This document shows positions 24,489-32,638 of a stretch of 36,357 nt of DNA, in pieces. Position 1 is the first letter of the stretch. The number at the start of each line of letters is the position of its first letter. The position numbers and the translations under genes were made by a program. The DNA is taken from contig JAPLDX010000053.1 in NCBI GenBank assembly GCA_026391215.1, forward strand, positions 1 through 36,357. The letters are read 5' to 3'. Below the pieces are notes generated by a model. The model made no database searches, was not told the DNA's origin, and worked only from the letters and a program-made list of their open reading frames with translations. Source of the DNA: Bacteroidia bacterium (GTDB lineage: Bacteria > Bacteroidota > Bacteroidia > Bacteroidales > VadinHA17).

Positions 24489-24509
24489 ACTAACCGTTCA
24501 ATCAAAAAC

Positions 24510-25142
24510 ATGTCACCAAGGACACCACAACAGTTTAAGGAGATGAGGGAAGAGAAAATGACCCTCATAATGGACGTTGCATTAGAGCATTTTGCCAATG
24601 AAGGCTACTTCAGAACAACAATAAGCCATATTGCAAGGCATGCAGGAATATCAAAAGGCCTGATGTACAATTATTTTGATAGCAAAGAAGCTTTACTGAA
24701 AGCAATTATTCATCGATCGGTGAATGAAGTATATAAGTATTTAGACATTGACAGGGACGGATACCTTTCAGACGATGAATTCGAATTCTTTATGAGAAAA
24801 ATTAACGTGCTTTTAAAAGAAAAACGGTACTTCTGGCGGCTATTGATGCAGCTTCTAATGCAAAATGATGTCAGGGAACAATTTCTGGAAGCATTCCCGG
24901 AGTCGGATTCACTGATACATCCCGGCCATGAACCGGGAGACAACTATTACCCATTGCAGATGGTGAAAATGATCAAAGATTATTTTGTTAGAAAAAAAGG
25001 GAAATCCGGAAAACAGTATGATCCTGACAGTGAGATCAACATGTTTTATATTACTATGATGGGTTTTGCAGTGAAGAGCATTTATTCGAATACTGATGAT
25101 AATGAAAAGGCAATAAACAGGCTAATTGAGTTATATAAATAG
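24510..25142 (+). CDS. TetR-family regulator with an EF-hand-like loop
   Basis: A 210-residue regulator. The N-terminal TetR DNA-binding domain spans about residues 16-62, with the helix-turn-helix ISHIARHAGISKGLMYNYF (38-56). The rest is the helical ligand/dimer domain. Residues 79-90 read DIDRDGYLSDDE, a complete 12-residue EF-hand loop (DxDxDGxLxxxE) followed by the helix FEFFMRKI; this is not a usual TetR feature. The start at 24510 is preferred over an upstream TTG at 24447 because the promoter lies between them. It is the first gene of an operon (6-bp gap to the next) encoding an envelope ABC system, which it probably represses. Confidence 0.9.
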   Translation: MSPRTPQQFKEMREEKMTLIMDVALEHFANEGYFRTTISHIARHAGISKGLMYNYFDSKEALLKAIIHRSVNEVYKYLDIDRDGYLSDDEFEFFMRKINVLLKEKRYFWRLLMQLLMQNDVREQFLEAFPESDSLIHPGHEPGDNYYPLQMVKMIKDYFVRKKGKSGKQYDPDSEINMFYITMMGFAVKSIYSNTDDNEKAINRLIELYK

Positions 25143-25148
25143 ACTTTC

Positions 25149-25913
25149 ATGAAAAATAGATTAACAATTATAATTTTCTTTATTGTCTCAGGTTGCTGTA
25201 TCAATCCGCTTAAAGCACAGGAATTAAGTGCTACAGAAATCATAAAGAAAACCGATGAAAAGTTCAAGGGAGAACAGAGTGGCTACAGCGTCATGGCAAT
25301 GACCATTGTAAGGCCGGCATGGCAAAGGACGGTCGAATTCAAATCATGGGCAAAGGAGAATGACTATGCACTAACACTTATTACTGCACCAGCCCGGGAA
25401 AAAGGACAAACATTCCTGAAGCGCAAGAACGAAATGTGGAGCTGGAATCCTTCAATCAACAGACTGATCAAGCTGCCTCCTTCAATGATGTCGCAGGGCT
25501 GGATGGGCTCTGACTATACAAATGATGATATTCTAAGCGAGTCATCTGTTGTAAATGATTACACGCATACCCTTGAGGGAGAAGAGACAATTGATGGTAA
25601 TCCCTGCTATAAAATAAAGCTGACAGCTAAGGAAGATGCTGACATCCTTTGGGGCTCCCAGATGTGGTGGGTCATTAAAAAAGACTTTATAGCAATAAAG
25701 GCTGAGCTTTACGATGAAGACGGATATCTTGTAAGGTCAGAAACTGCTTCTGACCTTAAGATTATGGATGGGAGGCTACTTCCCTCTTATCTTGAAATTG
25801 TTCCTGCAGATGCAGAGGGACAAAAAACAATTGTCAGAATTATTGAAATGAAGTTCAATATTAAACTGGAAGAGAGCTTTTTCTCACAGCAGAACATGAA
25901 GACTATCAGATAA
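25149..25913 (+). CDS. LolA-like outer-membrane lipoprotein-sorting protein
   Basis: A 254-residue exported protein. The signal peptide (residues 1-24) could be cut after LKA, or processed as a lipoprotein at the lipobox VSGC (Cys16). The mature part has the pattern of the LolA-like family PF17131: an antiparallel beta sheet with FLKRKNEMWSWNP and a WGSQMWWVIKKD strand. Such proteins form an open barrel that holds a lipid or acyl chain in the periplasm. Its gene is the second of the TetR operon and precedes two permeases (20-bp gap), so it is probably the periplasmic carrier for that transporter. The cargo is unknown. Confidence 0.85.
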   Translation: MKNRLTIIIFFIVSGCCINPLKAQELSATEIIKKTDEKFKGEQSGYSVMAMTIVRPAWQRTVEFKSWAKENDYALTLITAPAREKGQTFLKRKNEMWSWNPSINRLIKLPPSMMSQGWMGSDYTNDDILSESSVVNDYTHTLEGEETIDGNPCYKIKLTAKEDADILWGSQMWWVIKKDFIAIKAELYDEDGYLVRSETASDLKIMDGRLLPSYLEIVPADAEGQKTIVRIIEMKFNIKLEESFFSQQNMKTIR

Positions 25914-25933
25914 ATAAATTAAACAAAGTACTA

Positions 25934-27349
25934 ATGAAAGATTATCAGCTGGCGTGGAAAAACCTCTGGCGCAACAAGAGAAGAACACTGATCACTGCGG
26001 CTTCAGTGTTTTTTGCTGTCTTCTTTGCGCTTGTCATGCGTTCATTTCAACTAGGGGCCTATGACCGGCTTTTCAAGAACGTCATTGAGTCATACAGCGG
26101 ATATCTGCAGCTGCAGCATGAAGACTATTTTGATGATCCGAATCTTGATAACACTTTTAAAATTGACCAGACCCTGATTGATCAGATGAAGGAAGATCCC
26201 AATGTAAATGATGTTGTTCCAAGGCTTGAATCCTTTGCGCTGGCAGCGGCTGGCAGTCATACGCAGGGAGTTATTGTTCTGGGAATTGATCCTGATCGTG
26301 AAGATAAGGTGATGAAAATCAGCAATAAACTGGTTAAATACAAATTAACCTCCGGGACCATTGGAAAACTGAAAAATGATTCAATACCCGACAAAACAAA
26401 AAAACTTCTTGATGTCTTCAGCAATGAAGCCTATTACAGTGAAGCTCGTCTTATGATGGATCTGGGTATCAGCGATGAAGACAGTGCGACTATTCTTCCG
26501 ATCATCAGAAGGCACGCTTCTATAAGCAATGGATATCTGACAGAAAACGGAACTAGCGAAGTAGTAATTGGTGATGGACTTTCAGAATATCTTAAAGCCG
26601 GAGTAGGTGATACAATTGTTTTAATGGGTCAGGGTTATCATGGAACAACAGCAGCAGGCAAATATATGGTGAAGGGAATTATCAAGCTGCCTGCTCCGGA
26701 TATAGATAATGTAATTGTCTATATTCCGATTGAAAGTGCCAGGGAACTTTATGCGGCTCCCGGTATGGCAACTTCAGCAGTAATAAGTCTTAACAGCAAC
26801 GACGACAATGATATTCTGCAAACTGGAAATCGCCTGCAGAAAATAATCTCTGATCCAATGATTATAAAAACATGGCAGCAACTGAATGCGCTGATGGTCA
26901 ACCAGATGGAAGCTGATAACAAGAGCGGTATGATAATGATCGCAGTTCTTTATATGGTAATTGCTTTCGGCGTTTTTGGTACAGTCCTGATGATGTTGGC
27001 TGAAAGGAAGAGGGAATTCGGAATGCTTGTATCTATTGGCATGAAGAAAAAAAGGCTGGCAAAGGTCATATCCCTGGAGATGCTTTTCATAGGTTTTCTT
27101 GGTGTTGCAGCAGGTGTTGCCGGATCACTGCCGTTAGTATTTTACGGGAATATACATCCTCTGAAGTTTACAGGAGAGTTTGCAAGAATGTATGAGGATA
27201 TGGGATTTGAGGCGGTAATGCCCACAATGCTGCCGGATACTTTTTACCTGTGGCAGGTCGTGGTTGTACTGGTAATTTTAGTGATCGCAATTATATTCAG
27301 TACACGCAAGATTTTCAGGATGAATGTTATTAATGCAATGAGAGCTTAA
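25934..27349 (+). CDS. ABC transporter permease 1, FtsX/MacB (LolC/E-like)
   Basis: A 471-residue inner-membrane permease: a first TM at about residues 20-38, a large periplasmic MacB-type core domain (about 40-320), and three C-terminal TMs (about 330-355, 375-400, 435-458) with the FtsX-type segment AERKREFGMLVSIGM before TM3. This topology is shared by LolC/LolE, MacB and FtsX, which drive periplasmic events rather than moving a solute through the membrane. It starts 20 bp after the LolA-like gene and 10 bp before a second permease, so a heterodimer like LolCE is expected. Confidence 0.9.
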   Translation: MKDYQLAWKNLWRNKRRTLITAASVFFAVFFALVMRSFQLGAYDRLFKNVIESYSGYLQLQHEDYFDDPNLDNTFKIDQTLIDQMKEDPNVNDVVPRLESFALAAAGSHTQGVIVLGIDPDREDKVMKISNKLVKYKLTSGTIGKLKNDSIPDKTKKLLDVFSNEAYYSEARLMMDLGISDEDSATILPIIRRHASISNGYLTENGTSEVVIGDGLSEYLKAGVGDTIVLMGQGYHGTTAAGKYMVKGIIKLPAPDIDNVIVYIPIESARELYAAPGMATSAVISLNSNDDNDILQTGNRLQKIISDPMIIKTWQQLNALMVNQMEADNKSGMIMIAVLYMVIAFGVFGTVLMMLAERKREFGMLVSIGMKKKRLAKVISLEMLFIGFLGVAAGVAGSLPLVFYGNIHPLKFTGEFARMYEDMGFEAVMPTMLPDTFYLWQVVVVLVILVIAIIFSTRKIFRMNVINAMRA

Positions 27350-27359
27350 ACAGAAAAAC

Positions 27360-28787
27360 ATGATTACAGCGATAGCCTGGAAAAACGTCTGGAGAAACAA
27401 AACGAGAAGCCTGATAGTTATTGCCGCAGTGACAATAGGTGTCTTCGCCGGAATTTTCTCAATGGCCGCAATAAACAGCACCGTCGTGCAGAGAATTGAT
27501 GCTGCCGTTAATGAAGAACTTTCCCATATTCAGGTGAACAATAAGGATTTCCGGAAAAGCACCGATATTCAGAATGTCATCAGCGACTATCAGGGAGTTG
27601 TCGCTGCACTTGAATCCACTCCTGGTGTAACAAAAGTAACCGGCAGGATCATTATCAGGGGAATTGCCTCAACAGCTATAAAAAGCGCAGGGGTTGAAAT
27701 AACCGGAATTGATGTTGAGAAAGAGAAAGAGATATTCACTATATCCGAAAAGCTTATTCCCGGAACCGGGAGCTTTTTCGAAACAGATACTAAATTTAAC
27801 ACAGTATTTATCGGTGAAAAACTGGCGAAGGAGCTGAATATTATCAGGTACATCATTACTCCCGAATCAATAATCATATTAACAGACGAAGGAGTCCCGA
27901 CAGATATTATTTCAAAAGTTGGAACACTTCAGGGACAACGATTTGTATCGGATAAGAAATTTATAAAAGCCTGCGAAAAGATTCTTGAACCTTCGGAGAT
28001 GGAAAAATACGAATGGAAGATCAAGGAAGCAGCCTGGTCATACAGGGAGGGCTCCAAGATCGTCCTTTCGTTCCTCGATATAAATAATAACCAGACCGGC
28101 GCTGCATTCAGGGTAAGCGGCATATTCAGAACTAACAATGATATGTTTGAATCACTTTCCCTATTTGTTCCCATGGATGAGCTGAGACAGCTTACAGGGA
28201 TGGAGAAAGGTGCTTTTCACAGGGTTATAGCCAGGCTTGAAAATAATGATATTACAAATAGCGTAACCCCTGTAATAAGAGAAAAACTAGTAGATTATGA
28301 GGTGCTTAACTGGAAGGAAATTCAACCCGATCTTGCAATGATCACGGATTTTATAGAACAGATCTATGGCGTTTTTATGGCGTTAATACTTGCTGCCCTG
28401 GCATTCGGGATTGTAAATACAATGCTTATGTCAGTTCTTGAAAGGACCAGGGAACTGGGAATGCTGATGGCGATAGGGATGAACCGCAGAAAAATATTCA
28501 TAATGATAATGTTGGAATCAATTTTCCTGTCAATTGTAGGCGGTTTTGCAGGAATGGCTGTCAGTGAGGTTGTGATTACAATCACAGGGAAAACAGGCAT
28601 TAATCTTGTGAAATATTCCGAAGGTATGGAGGCTATAGGCTATTCGGCATACCTGTTTCCAACCATTGATACACAGTTCTTTATTACAACAACAATTCTT
28701 ATCGTTCTTACAGGAATATTATCAGCAATTTACCCGGCGCGCAAAGCTTTAAAGCTTAGTCCTGTTGAGGCATTAAGAGGGGAGTAG
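27360..28787 (+). CDS. ABC transporter permease 2, FtsX/MacB (LolC/E-like)
   Basis: A 475-residue permease with the same plan as its upstream neighbour: a similar start (AWKNVWRNKTRSL, compare AWKNLWRNKRRTL in permease 1), TM1 at about residues 19-38, a periplasmic core (40-330) and three C-terminal TMs. The cytoplasmic loop ERTRELGMLMAIGMNRRKI and the end PARKALKLSPVEALRGE are classic for FtsX-domain permeases. The C-terminal EALRG element is conserved here, whereas permease 1 ends in VINAMRA. The pair probably arose by duplication. The ATPase gene follows after 24 bp. Confidence 0.92.
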   Translation: MITAIAWKNVWRNKTRSLIVIAAVTIGVFAGIFSMAAINSTVVQRIDAAVNEELSHIQVNNKDFRKSTDIQNVISDYQGVVAALESTPGVTKVTGRIIIRGIASTAIKSAGVEITGIDVEKEKEIFTISEKLIPGTGSFFETDTKFNTVFIGEKLAKELNIIRYIITPESIIILTDEGVPTDIISKVGTLQGQRFVSDKKFIKACEKILEPSEMEKYEWKIKEAAWSYREGSKIVLSFLDINNNQTGAAFRVSGIFRTNNDMFESLSLFVPMDELRQLTGMEKGAFHRVIARLENNDITNSVTPVIREKLVDYEVLNWKEIQPDLAMITDFIEQIYGVFMALILAALAFGIVNTMLMSVLERTRELGMLMAIGMNRRKIFIMIMLESIFLSIVGGFAGMAVSEVVITITGKTGINLVKYSEGMEAIGYSAYLFPTIDTQFFITTTILIVLTGILSAIYPARKALKLSPVEALRGE

Positions 28788-28811
28788 AAACATTGAAAAT
28801 TGACAAAAACC

Positions 28812-29501
28812 ATGGCAGTAGTAGAAATCAATAACGTTTTTAAGACCTATCATGATACAGAAGTTGAAGTGAAGGCAATTAACGGAGTAACGCTAAGTTT
28901 CGAGAAAGGGGACTTTGCTGTAATAGTTGGCCCTTCGGGATCCGGGAAGACGACATTGCTCAATCTTGTCGGAGGCCTGGATCAGCCAACCGGAGGCGAA
29001 ATTCTGATTGCGGGCCATCGTCTGTCAGAACTCCGGTCCTCAGAGCTTATTGACTTCAGGATGGATCATGTGGGATTTGTCTTTCAGTCCTATAATCTAA
29101 TTCCTGTGCTTACAGCTGCCGAAAATGTGGGATTTATTATGAACCTTCAGAAATGGCCAAAGGAAAAACGCATGGCAAGGACAGATGAACTTCTTTCATC
29201 AGTCGGACTTGCCGACAGGCATAAAAGCCGCCCGTCGCAGCTGTCAGGCGGTCAGCAGCAGAGAGTAGCGGTCGCCCGCGCCCTGGCAACACACCCTGAA
29301 TTCATACTTGCTGATGAACCGACAGCTAACCTCGATTCCAAATCTGCTGAATCCCTTCTCGATATAATGGAAAAACTGAACCATGAAGAGGGAATGACAT
29401 TTATCTTTTCAACTCATGACACAAGAGTAATGAAAAGGGCCCATCGTGTTATCACGCTGGAAGACGGAAAAGTAGTTTCAGATGAAATAAGAACGGAATG
29501 A
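28812..29501 (+). CDS. ABC transporter ATPase, LolD/MacB type
   Basis: A 229-residue nucleotide-binding subunit that powers the two preceding permeases. All motifs are intact: Walker A GPSGSGKTT (residues 40-48), Q-loop Gln92, signature LSGGQQQ (144-150), Walker B ILADEP with Glu169, and switch His202. The sequence type is that of LolD/MacB/FtsE. An ATG at 28812 is chosen; an in-frame TTG four codons upstream is possible but less likely. The gap to the preceding permease is 24 bp, and 16 bp to the beta-barrel gene. Confidence 0.95.
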   Translation: MAVVEINNVFKTYHDTEVEVKAINGVTLSFEKGDFAVIVGPSGSGKTTLLNLVGGLDQPTGGEILIAGHRLSELRSSELIDFRMDHVGFVFQSYNLIPVLTAAENVGFIMNLQKWPKEKRMARTDELLSSVGLADRHKSRPSQLSGGQQQRVAVARALATHPEFILADEPTANLDSKSAESLLDIMEKLNHEEGMTFIFSTHDTRVMKRAHRVITLEDGKVVSDEIRTE

Positions 29502-29517
29502 ACTGCGGATCTTCAGC

Positions 29518-30672
29518 ATGAAAAAAATATTACTTGTTTCAACCTTACTGATAATTCTGAATTCAGCACTTTTCTCTCAGGAGGAAAAACAAAAACCTTT
29601 TGAGCTGAACGGATACCTGACAACAATGCAAAGTGCTATGTTTGATACTCTTTCAGGACCGGTCTTTTATGAAAACCTTCTGAATAACAGGCTTAATTTC
29701 AAAGGGTATATTAATGATAAAATAACTTTAGCTGTTGAATTGAGAAACCGTCTTTTTACGGGTGATATGGTCAGGTCATATTACGGTTATTCTGATATGA
29801 TCGCAACAGATGAGGGTTGGGTTGACATGTCATGGAATATTGTTGATGAAAAATCCTTCTTTTTGAATACGACCATTGACAGGGCATGGGTAGACTTGAA
29901 TCTAAATAAGTTCCAGGCAAGAATAGGACGCCAGAGGATCAACTGGGGACAAACATTCGTCTGGAATCCGAATGATATTTTTAATGCCTATTCCTTTTTT
30001 GATTTTGATTACATAGAAAGACCGGGCAGCGATGCAGTGAGACTCCAGTATTATCCATCCTTTTCATCAGCAATTGAAATTGCTGCAAAAATTGACAGTG
30101 AAGAAGATATAACCGCTGCAGGCTTATACCGGTTCAGTAAATGGGGCTACGATATCCAGTTCCTGGCCGGGTATTCAAACAGCTCAGATATTGTTGCAGG
30201 AACCGGATGGTCAGGCTCAATCGGATCGATATCATTCCGGGGTGAAGCATCATGGTTCAGGCCGCTGGAAAACTTCAGCGATACTACCGGTACAACAATC
30301 ATAACTGCAGGGATTGATAAGGTTTTTGAAAACAACTCAATTGTCCAGTTTCAGGTGATGTACTGCAATAATCCGCTTAAGCTGAATAATTTCTCAAGTT
30401 TTTATTCAGGCAATCTCTCAGCAAAAGATCTTGCATTTTCAGAGTTTTCAGCTTTCGGACAGTTCACCTGGGCAGCAACTCCACTAATGAATGTTGGAGT
30501 GTCAGCGATGTGGTTCCCTGATCTTAAAGGTTATTTTGCCGGTCCATCATTTGACTATTCCCTTGCTGAAAATGTTGATTTCTCACTTATATGGCAGCAT
30601 TTCAACGCTGAAATGGGAGGATCCAAAACAAGGATAAACATTGGATTCCTGAGAGTTAAATACAGTTTCTAA
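29518..30672 (+). CDS. Outer-membrane beta-barrel protein of the ABC operon
   Basis: A 384-residue exported protein with a signal peptide (residues 1-20, ending FSQE) and a mature part composed almost wholly of alternating amphipathic beta strands, ending in the aromatic-terminated strand INIGFLRVKYSF typical of outer-membrane barrels. A middle segment reads ARIGRQRINWGQTFVWNP, reminiscent of porin-like/DUF1302-type barrels, though I cannot name a family with certainty. It is encoded 16 bp after the ATPase, which points to a role as the outer-membrane end of the transport system. No TolC-like helical barrel or membrane-fusion protein is present. Confidence 0.78.
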   Translation: MKKILLVSTLLIILNSALFSQEEKQKPFELNGYLTTMQSAMFDTLSGPVFYENLLNNRLNFKGYINDKITLAVELRNRLFTGDMVRSYYGYSDMIATDEGWVDMSWNIVDEKSFFLNTTIDRAWVDLNLNKFQARIGRQRINWGQTFVWNPNDIFNAYSFFDFDYIERPGSDAVRLQYYPSFSSAIEIAAKIDSEEDITAAGLYRFSKWGYDIQFLAGYSNSSDIVAGTGWSGSIGSISFRGEASWFRPLENFSDTTGTTIITAGIDKVFENNSIVQFQVMYCNNPLKLNNFSSFYSGNLSAKDLAFSEFSAFGQFTWAATPLMNVGVSAMWFPDLKGYFAGPSFDYSLAENVDFSLIWQHFNAEMGGSKTRINIGFLRVKYSF

Positions 30673-30680
30673 AATTTTAA

Positions 30681-30688
30681 TACTTTTG
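30681..30688 (+). promoter_or_regulatory. Possible -7 promoter element for the methyltransferase gene
   Basis: TACTTTTG matches TAnnTTTG and ends 25 nt before the ATG at 30714. It suggests that the last two genes of this run can be transcribed separately from the ABC operon. No -33 box is clear. Confidence 0.35.
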
Positions 30689-30713
30689 CCGCAGTAATTA
30701 TTAGTTTCCTGCC

Positions 30714-31451
30714 ATGGCACTGGTGCATGAATTTGAGAATAGCGGCAACTGGCTATTTAAACGAAGGGGCTGGCTTCCTGTTTTTATGGTTGTTGCCGGA
30801 ATTGTAATGATGTATCTTGGGAACAGGCAGGCAATAATATTTGACCTGCGTGATGAAATGATATTTCTTGGTATAAGCCTTTTTGGTGAGGCAATTCGCA
30901 TAATCACTGTCGGATTCGCTGCAAAAAACACATCAGGACGAAATACGGCGGCAGGGCAGATTGCAGATGAACTCAATGTAACCGGTGTCTATTCAATTGT
31001 AAGGCATCCTCTTTATGTTGGGAACTTTTTTATGTGGCTGGGGCCAGTTCTTTTCCTGAAGTCTGCCTGGTTTACAGTTGTTTTCTGCCTTGTTTACTGG
31101 CTCTATTATGAGAGAATAATGTTTGCTGAAGAACAGTACCTGAGAAGAAAGTTCAGCGAGGAGTATGACAGATGGTCAGAGAAGGTCAGTGCTTTTATTC
31201 CGTTCACATTTAAATTCATAAAGCCGAAGCTTCCATTCTCAATGCGCAATGTGCTCAGCAGAGAATACAACAGCTTAGTAAATATTTTCTTAATATTTAC
31301 AGTCCTTGATTTTTGCAGGAATTATTTTCTTACAGAGAAATTTTTCTTTACACAGACCTGGATCTATTCACTGGCAGGAGCTGCAATAATATGGATCATC
31401 GTAAGATCGATCCATAAGTATACAAAATGGCTTGAAGTAAAGGGGAGATAA
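30714..31451 (+). CDS. ICMT/PEMT-like membrane methyltransferase
   Basis: A 245-residue multi-spanning inner-membrane protein. The family core of isoprenylcysteine carboxyl-methyltransferase-like and phospholipid-methyltransferase proteins is present: TGVYSIVRHPLYVGNF (residues 90-105) with Arg97-His98-Pro99, and the SAM-pocket region with Glu133-Arg134 and Glu139-Glu140. It is followed by the family-typical pattern YLRRKFSEEYDRW. Hydrophobic segments lie at about 20-37, 47-66, 103-130, 190-205 and 213-232. In bacteria these enzymes methylate lipids or small hydrophobic compounds; the substrate is unknown. It lies 41 bp after the beta-barrel gene and 17 bp before yidD. Confidence 0.82.
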   Translation: MALVHEFENSGNWLFKRRGWLPVFMVVAGIVMMYLGNRQAIIFDLRDEMIFLGISLFGEAIRIITVGFAAKNTSGRNTAAGQIADELNVTGVYSIVRHPLYVGNFFMWLGPVLFLKSAWFTVVFCLVYWLYYERIMFAEEQYLRRKFSEEYDRWSEKVSAFIPFTFKFIKPKLPFSMRNVLSREYNSLVNIFLIFTVLDFCRNYFLTEKFFFTQTWIYSLAGAAIIWIIVRSIHKYTKWLEVKGR

Positions 31452-31468
31452 TATTATAGCCGAAAACG

Positions 31469-31768
31469 ATGCCAGGATACCTTAATAAAGTATTTTCATT
31501 TCTTCTTTCCATCCCGGTTTATTTATACAAATATGCCATTTCACCTTATCTGCGGCCTGCATGCAGACACATACCTTCCTGTTCGCAGTACATGCTTGAT
31601 GCGCTGAGGATTCATGGACCTTTTTCCGGATTTTTAATGGGGACCAACAGAATATTGCGATGCAGACCAGGAGGAACACATGGCTACGACCCTGTTCCAC
31701 TTTTCCGGTTTAAAAGATATAAGCCTTTTAAGCGATATGAAAAATGCAACCGTCTAAAACAATCCTAA
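31469..31768 (+). CDS. yidD: Membrane protein insertion efficiency factor YidD
   Basis: A 99-residue small membrane-associated protein of the YidD (UPF0161) family, which aids YidC-dependent membrane insertion. Conserved features are YKYAISPYLRPACRHIPSCS (residues 20-39), His49-Gly50, the segment RILRCRPGG (61-69) and YDPVP (73-77), with the conserved cysteines Cys32, Cys38 and Cys65. In many bacteria the gene lies beside rnpA and yidC; here it follows an unrelated methyltransferase. It converges on the LytTR regulator gene, with 31 bp between the stops. Confidence 0.95.
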   Translation: MPGYLNKVFSFLLSIPVYLYKYAISPYLRPACRHIPSCSQYMLDALRIHGPFSGFLMGTNRILRCRPGGTHGYDPVPLFRFKRYKPFKRYEKCNRLKQS

Positions 31769-31799
31769 TAGAATAGACGACTGCAGGACCGCATGACTT

Positions 31800-32549
31800 T
31801 TAAAAATTCAACTCTTCTTTAAGGTGTTTATAGCCGGCCCTGCTTACCGGGAGCTTTTCCCCTGACTTAAGGACAGCAACATGATTATCCTTTTCATAGG
31901 GTTCAATTCGGTTGATCTCCTGGACCCTGACAATATATGAACGATGAATTCTTACAAAATCATTTACAGGCAGGTTCTCCTCATAGAACTTCATTGTCTG
32001 TTGTTTTAATGCTTTACCGGCAGAATGATATATCATCACGTAATCATCCTGAGCCTCAACATACTTAACCTGTTCAACAGGGATAAGATTAATGGCATTG
32101 CCTTTACGTACCACTATCCTGTTGACAGGAGCAGCTGTTTCAGGTTTTTTTGCCAGCAGCTGTCCCGGATCCGGGATCTCTGTCCCTGACCGGATCTTGT
32201 CAGCAGCTTTATTGACAGCATCAAGGAAACGTCTTTTAGGGAAAGGTTTTAGAAGATAATCCACTGCATTAAGCTCGAAAGCTTTTAAAGCAAACTGGTC
32301 ATAAGCCGTGGTAAAGATAATCGCGGGTTTTTCGGTAAGAACCTCAAGCAATTCAATCCCGGTGAGCCTGGGCATCTGAATATCAAGAAAAACAAGGTCG
32401 GGTTTCAAGACTGAAATTGATTTCAATCCCGAAAAGCCGTCGCCGCATTCAGCTATAACATCAATAAAATCCAGTTCTTTTAAATAATGCTTGATAATTT
32501 CCCGGGCAGGGGCTTCATCTTCAATTATTATGGTCCTGATCTTTTCCAT
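31800..32549 (-). CDS. LytTR-family response regulator
   Basis: A 249-residue regulator with an N-terminal receiver (Glu10-Asp11, phosphorylation site Asp56 in FLDIQMPRLTG, Lys101) and a C-terminal LytTR DNA-binding domain (about 143-249, with FVRIHRSYIV and LPVSR). The LytTR domain contacts DNA through beta strands. The gene lies 89 bp downstream of a LytS-type kinase on the same strand and is its obvious partner. The intergenic leader holds an inverted repeat but no TAnnTTTG element, so expression probably depends on the upstream promoter. Confidence 0.95.
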   Translation of the reverse strand: MEKIRTIIIEDEAPAREIIKHYLKELDFIDVIAECGDGFSGLKSISVLKPDLVFLDIQMPRLTGIELLEVLTEKPAIIFTTAYDQFALKAFELNAVDYLLKPFPKRRFLDAVNKAADKIRSGTEIPDPGQLLAKKPETAAPVNRIVVRKGNAINLIPVEQVKYVEAQDDYVMIYHSAGKALKQQTMKFYEENLPVNDFVRIHRSYIVRVQEINRIEPYEKDNHVAVLKSGEKLPVSRAGYKHLKEELNF

Positions 32550-32565
32550 CTTTTTACGGATTCCT

Positions 32566-32602
32566 GTAAACCCCTTTGCCTGTAAGTATTTTGGGGATTT
32601 AC
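32566..32602. repeat. Inverted repeat in the leader of the LytTR regulator
   Basis: GTAAACCCC (32566-32574) and GGGGATTTAC (32593-32602) are inverted arms with one bulged base and an 18-nt loop. The element lies 17 nt upstream of the regulator start. A direct pair TTTACGGA (32553-32560 and 32598-32605) overlaps it. It could be a hairpin controlling translation or a protein-binding site. Confidence 0.4.
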
Positions 32603-32638
32603 GGACCTTAAATATAAAAATAAAATTTCAAATGGCAA

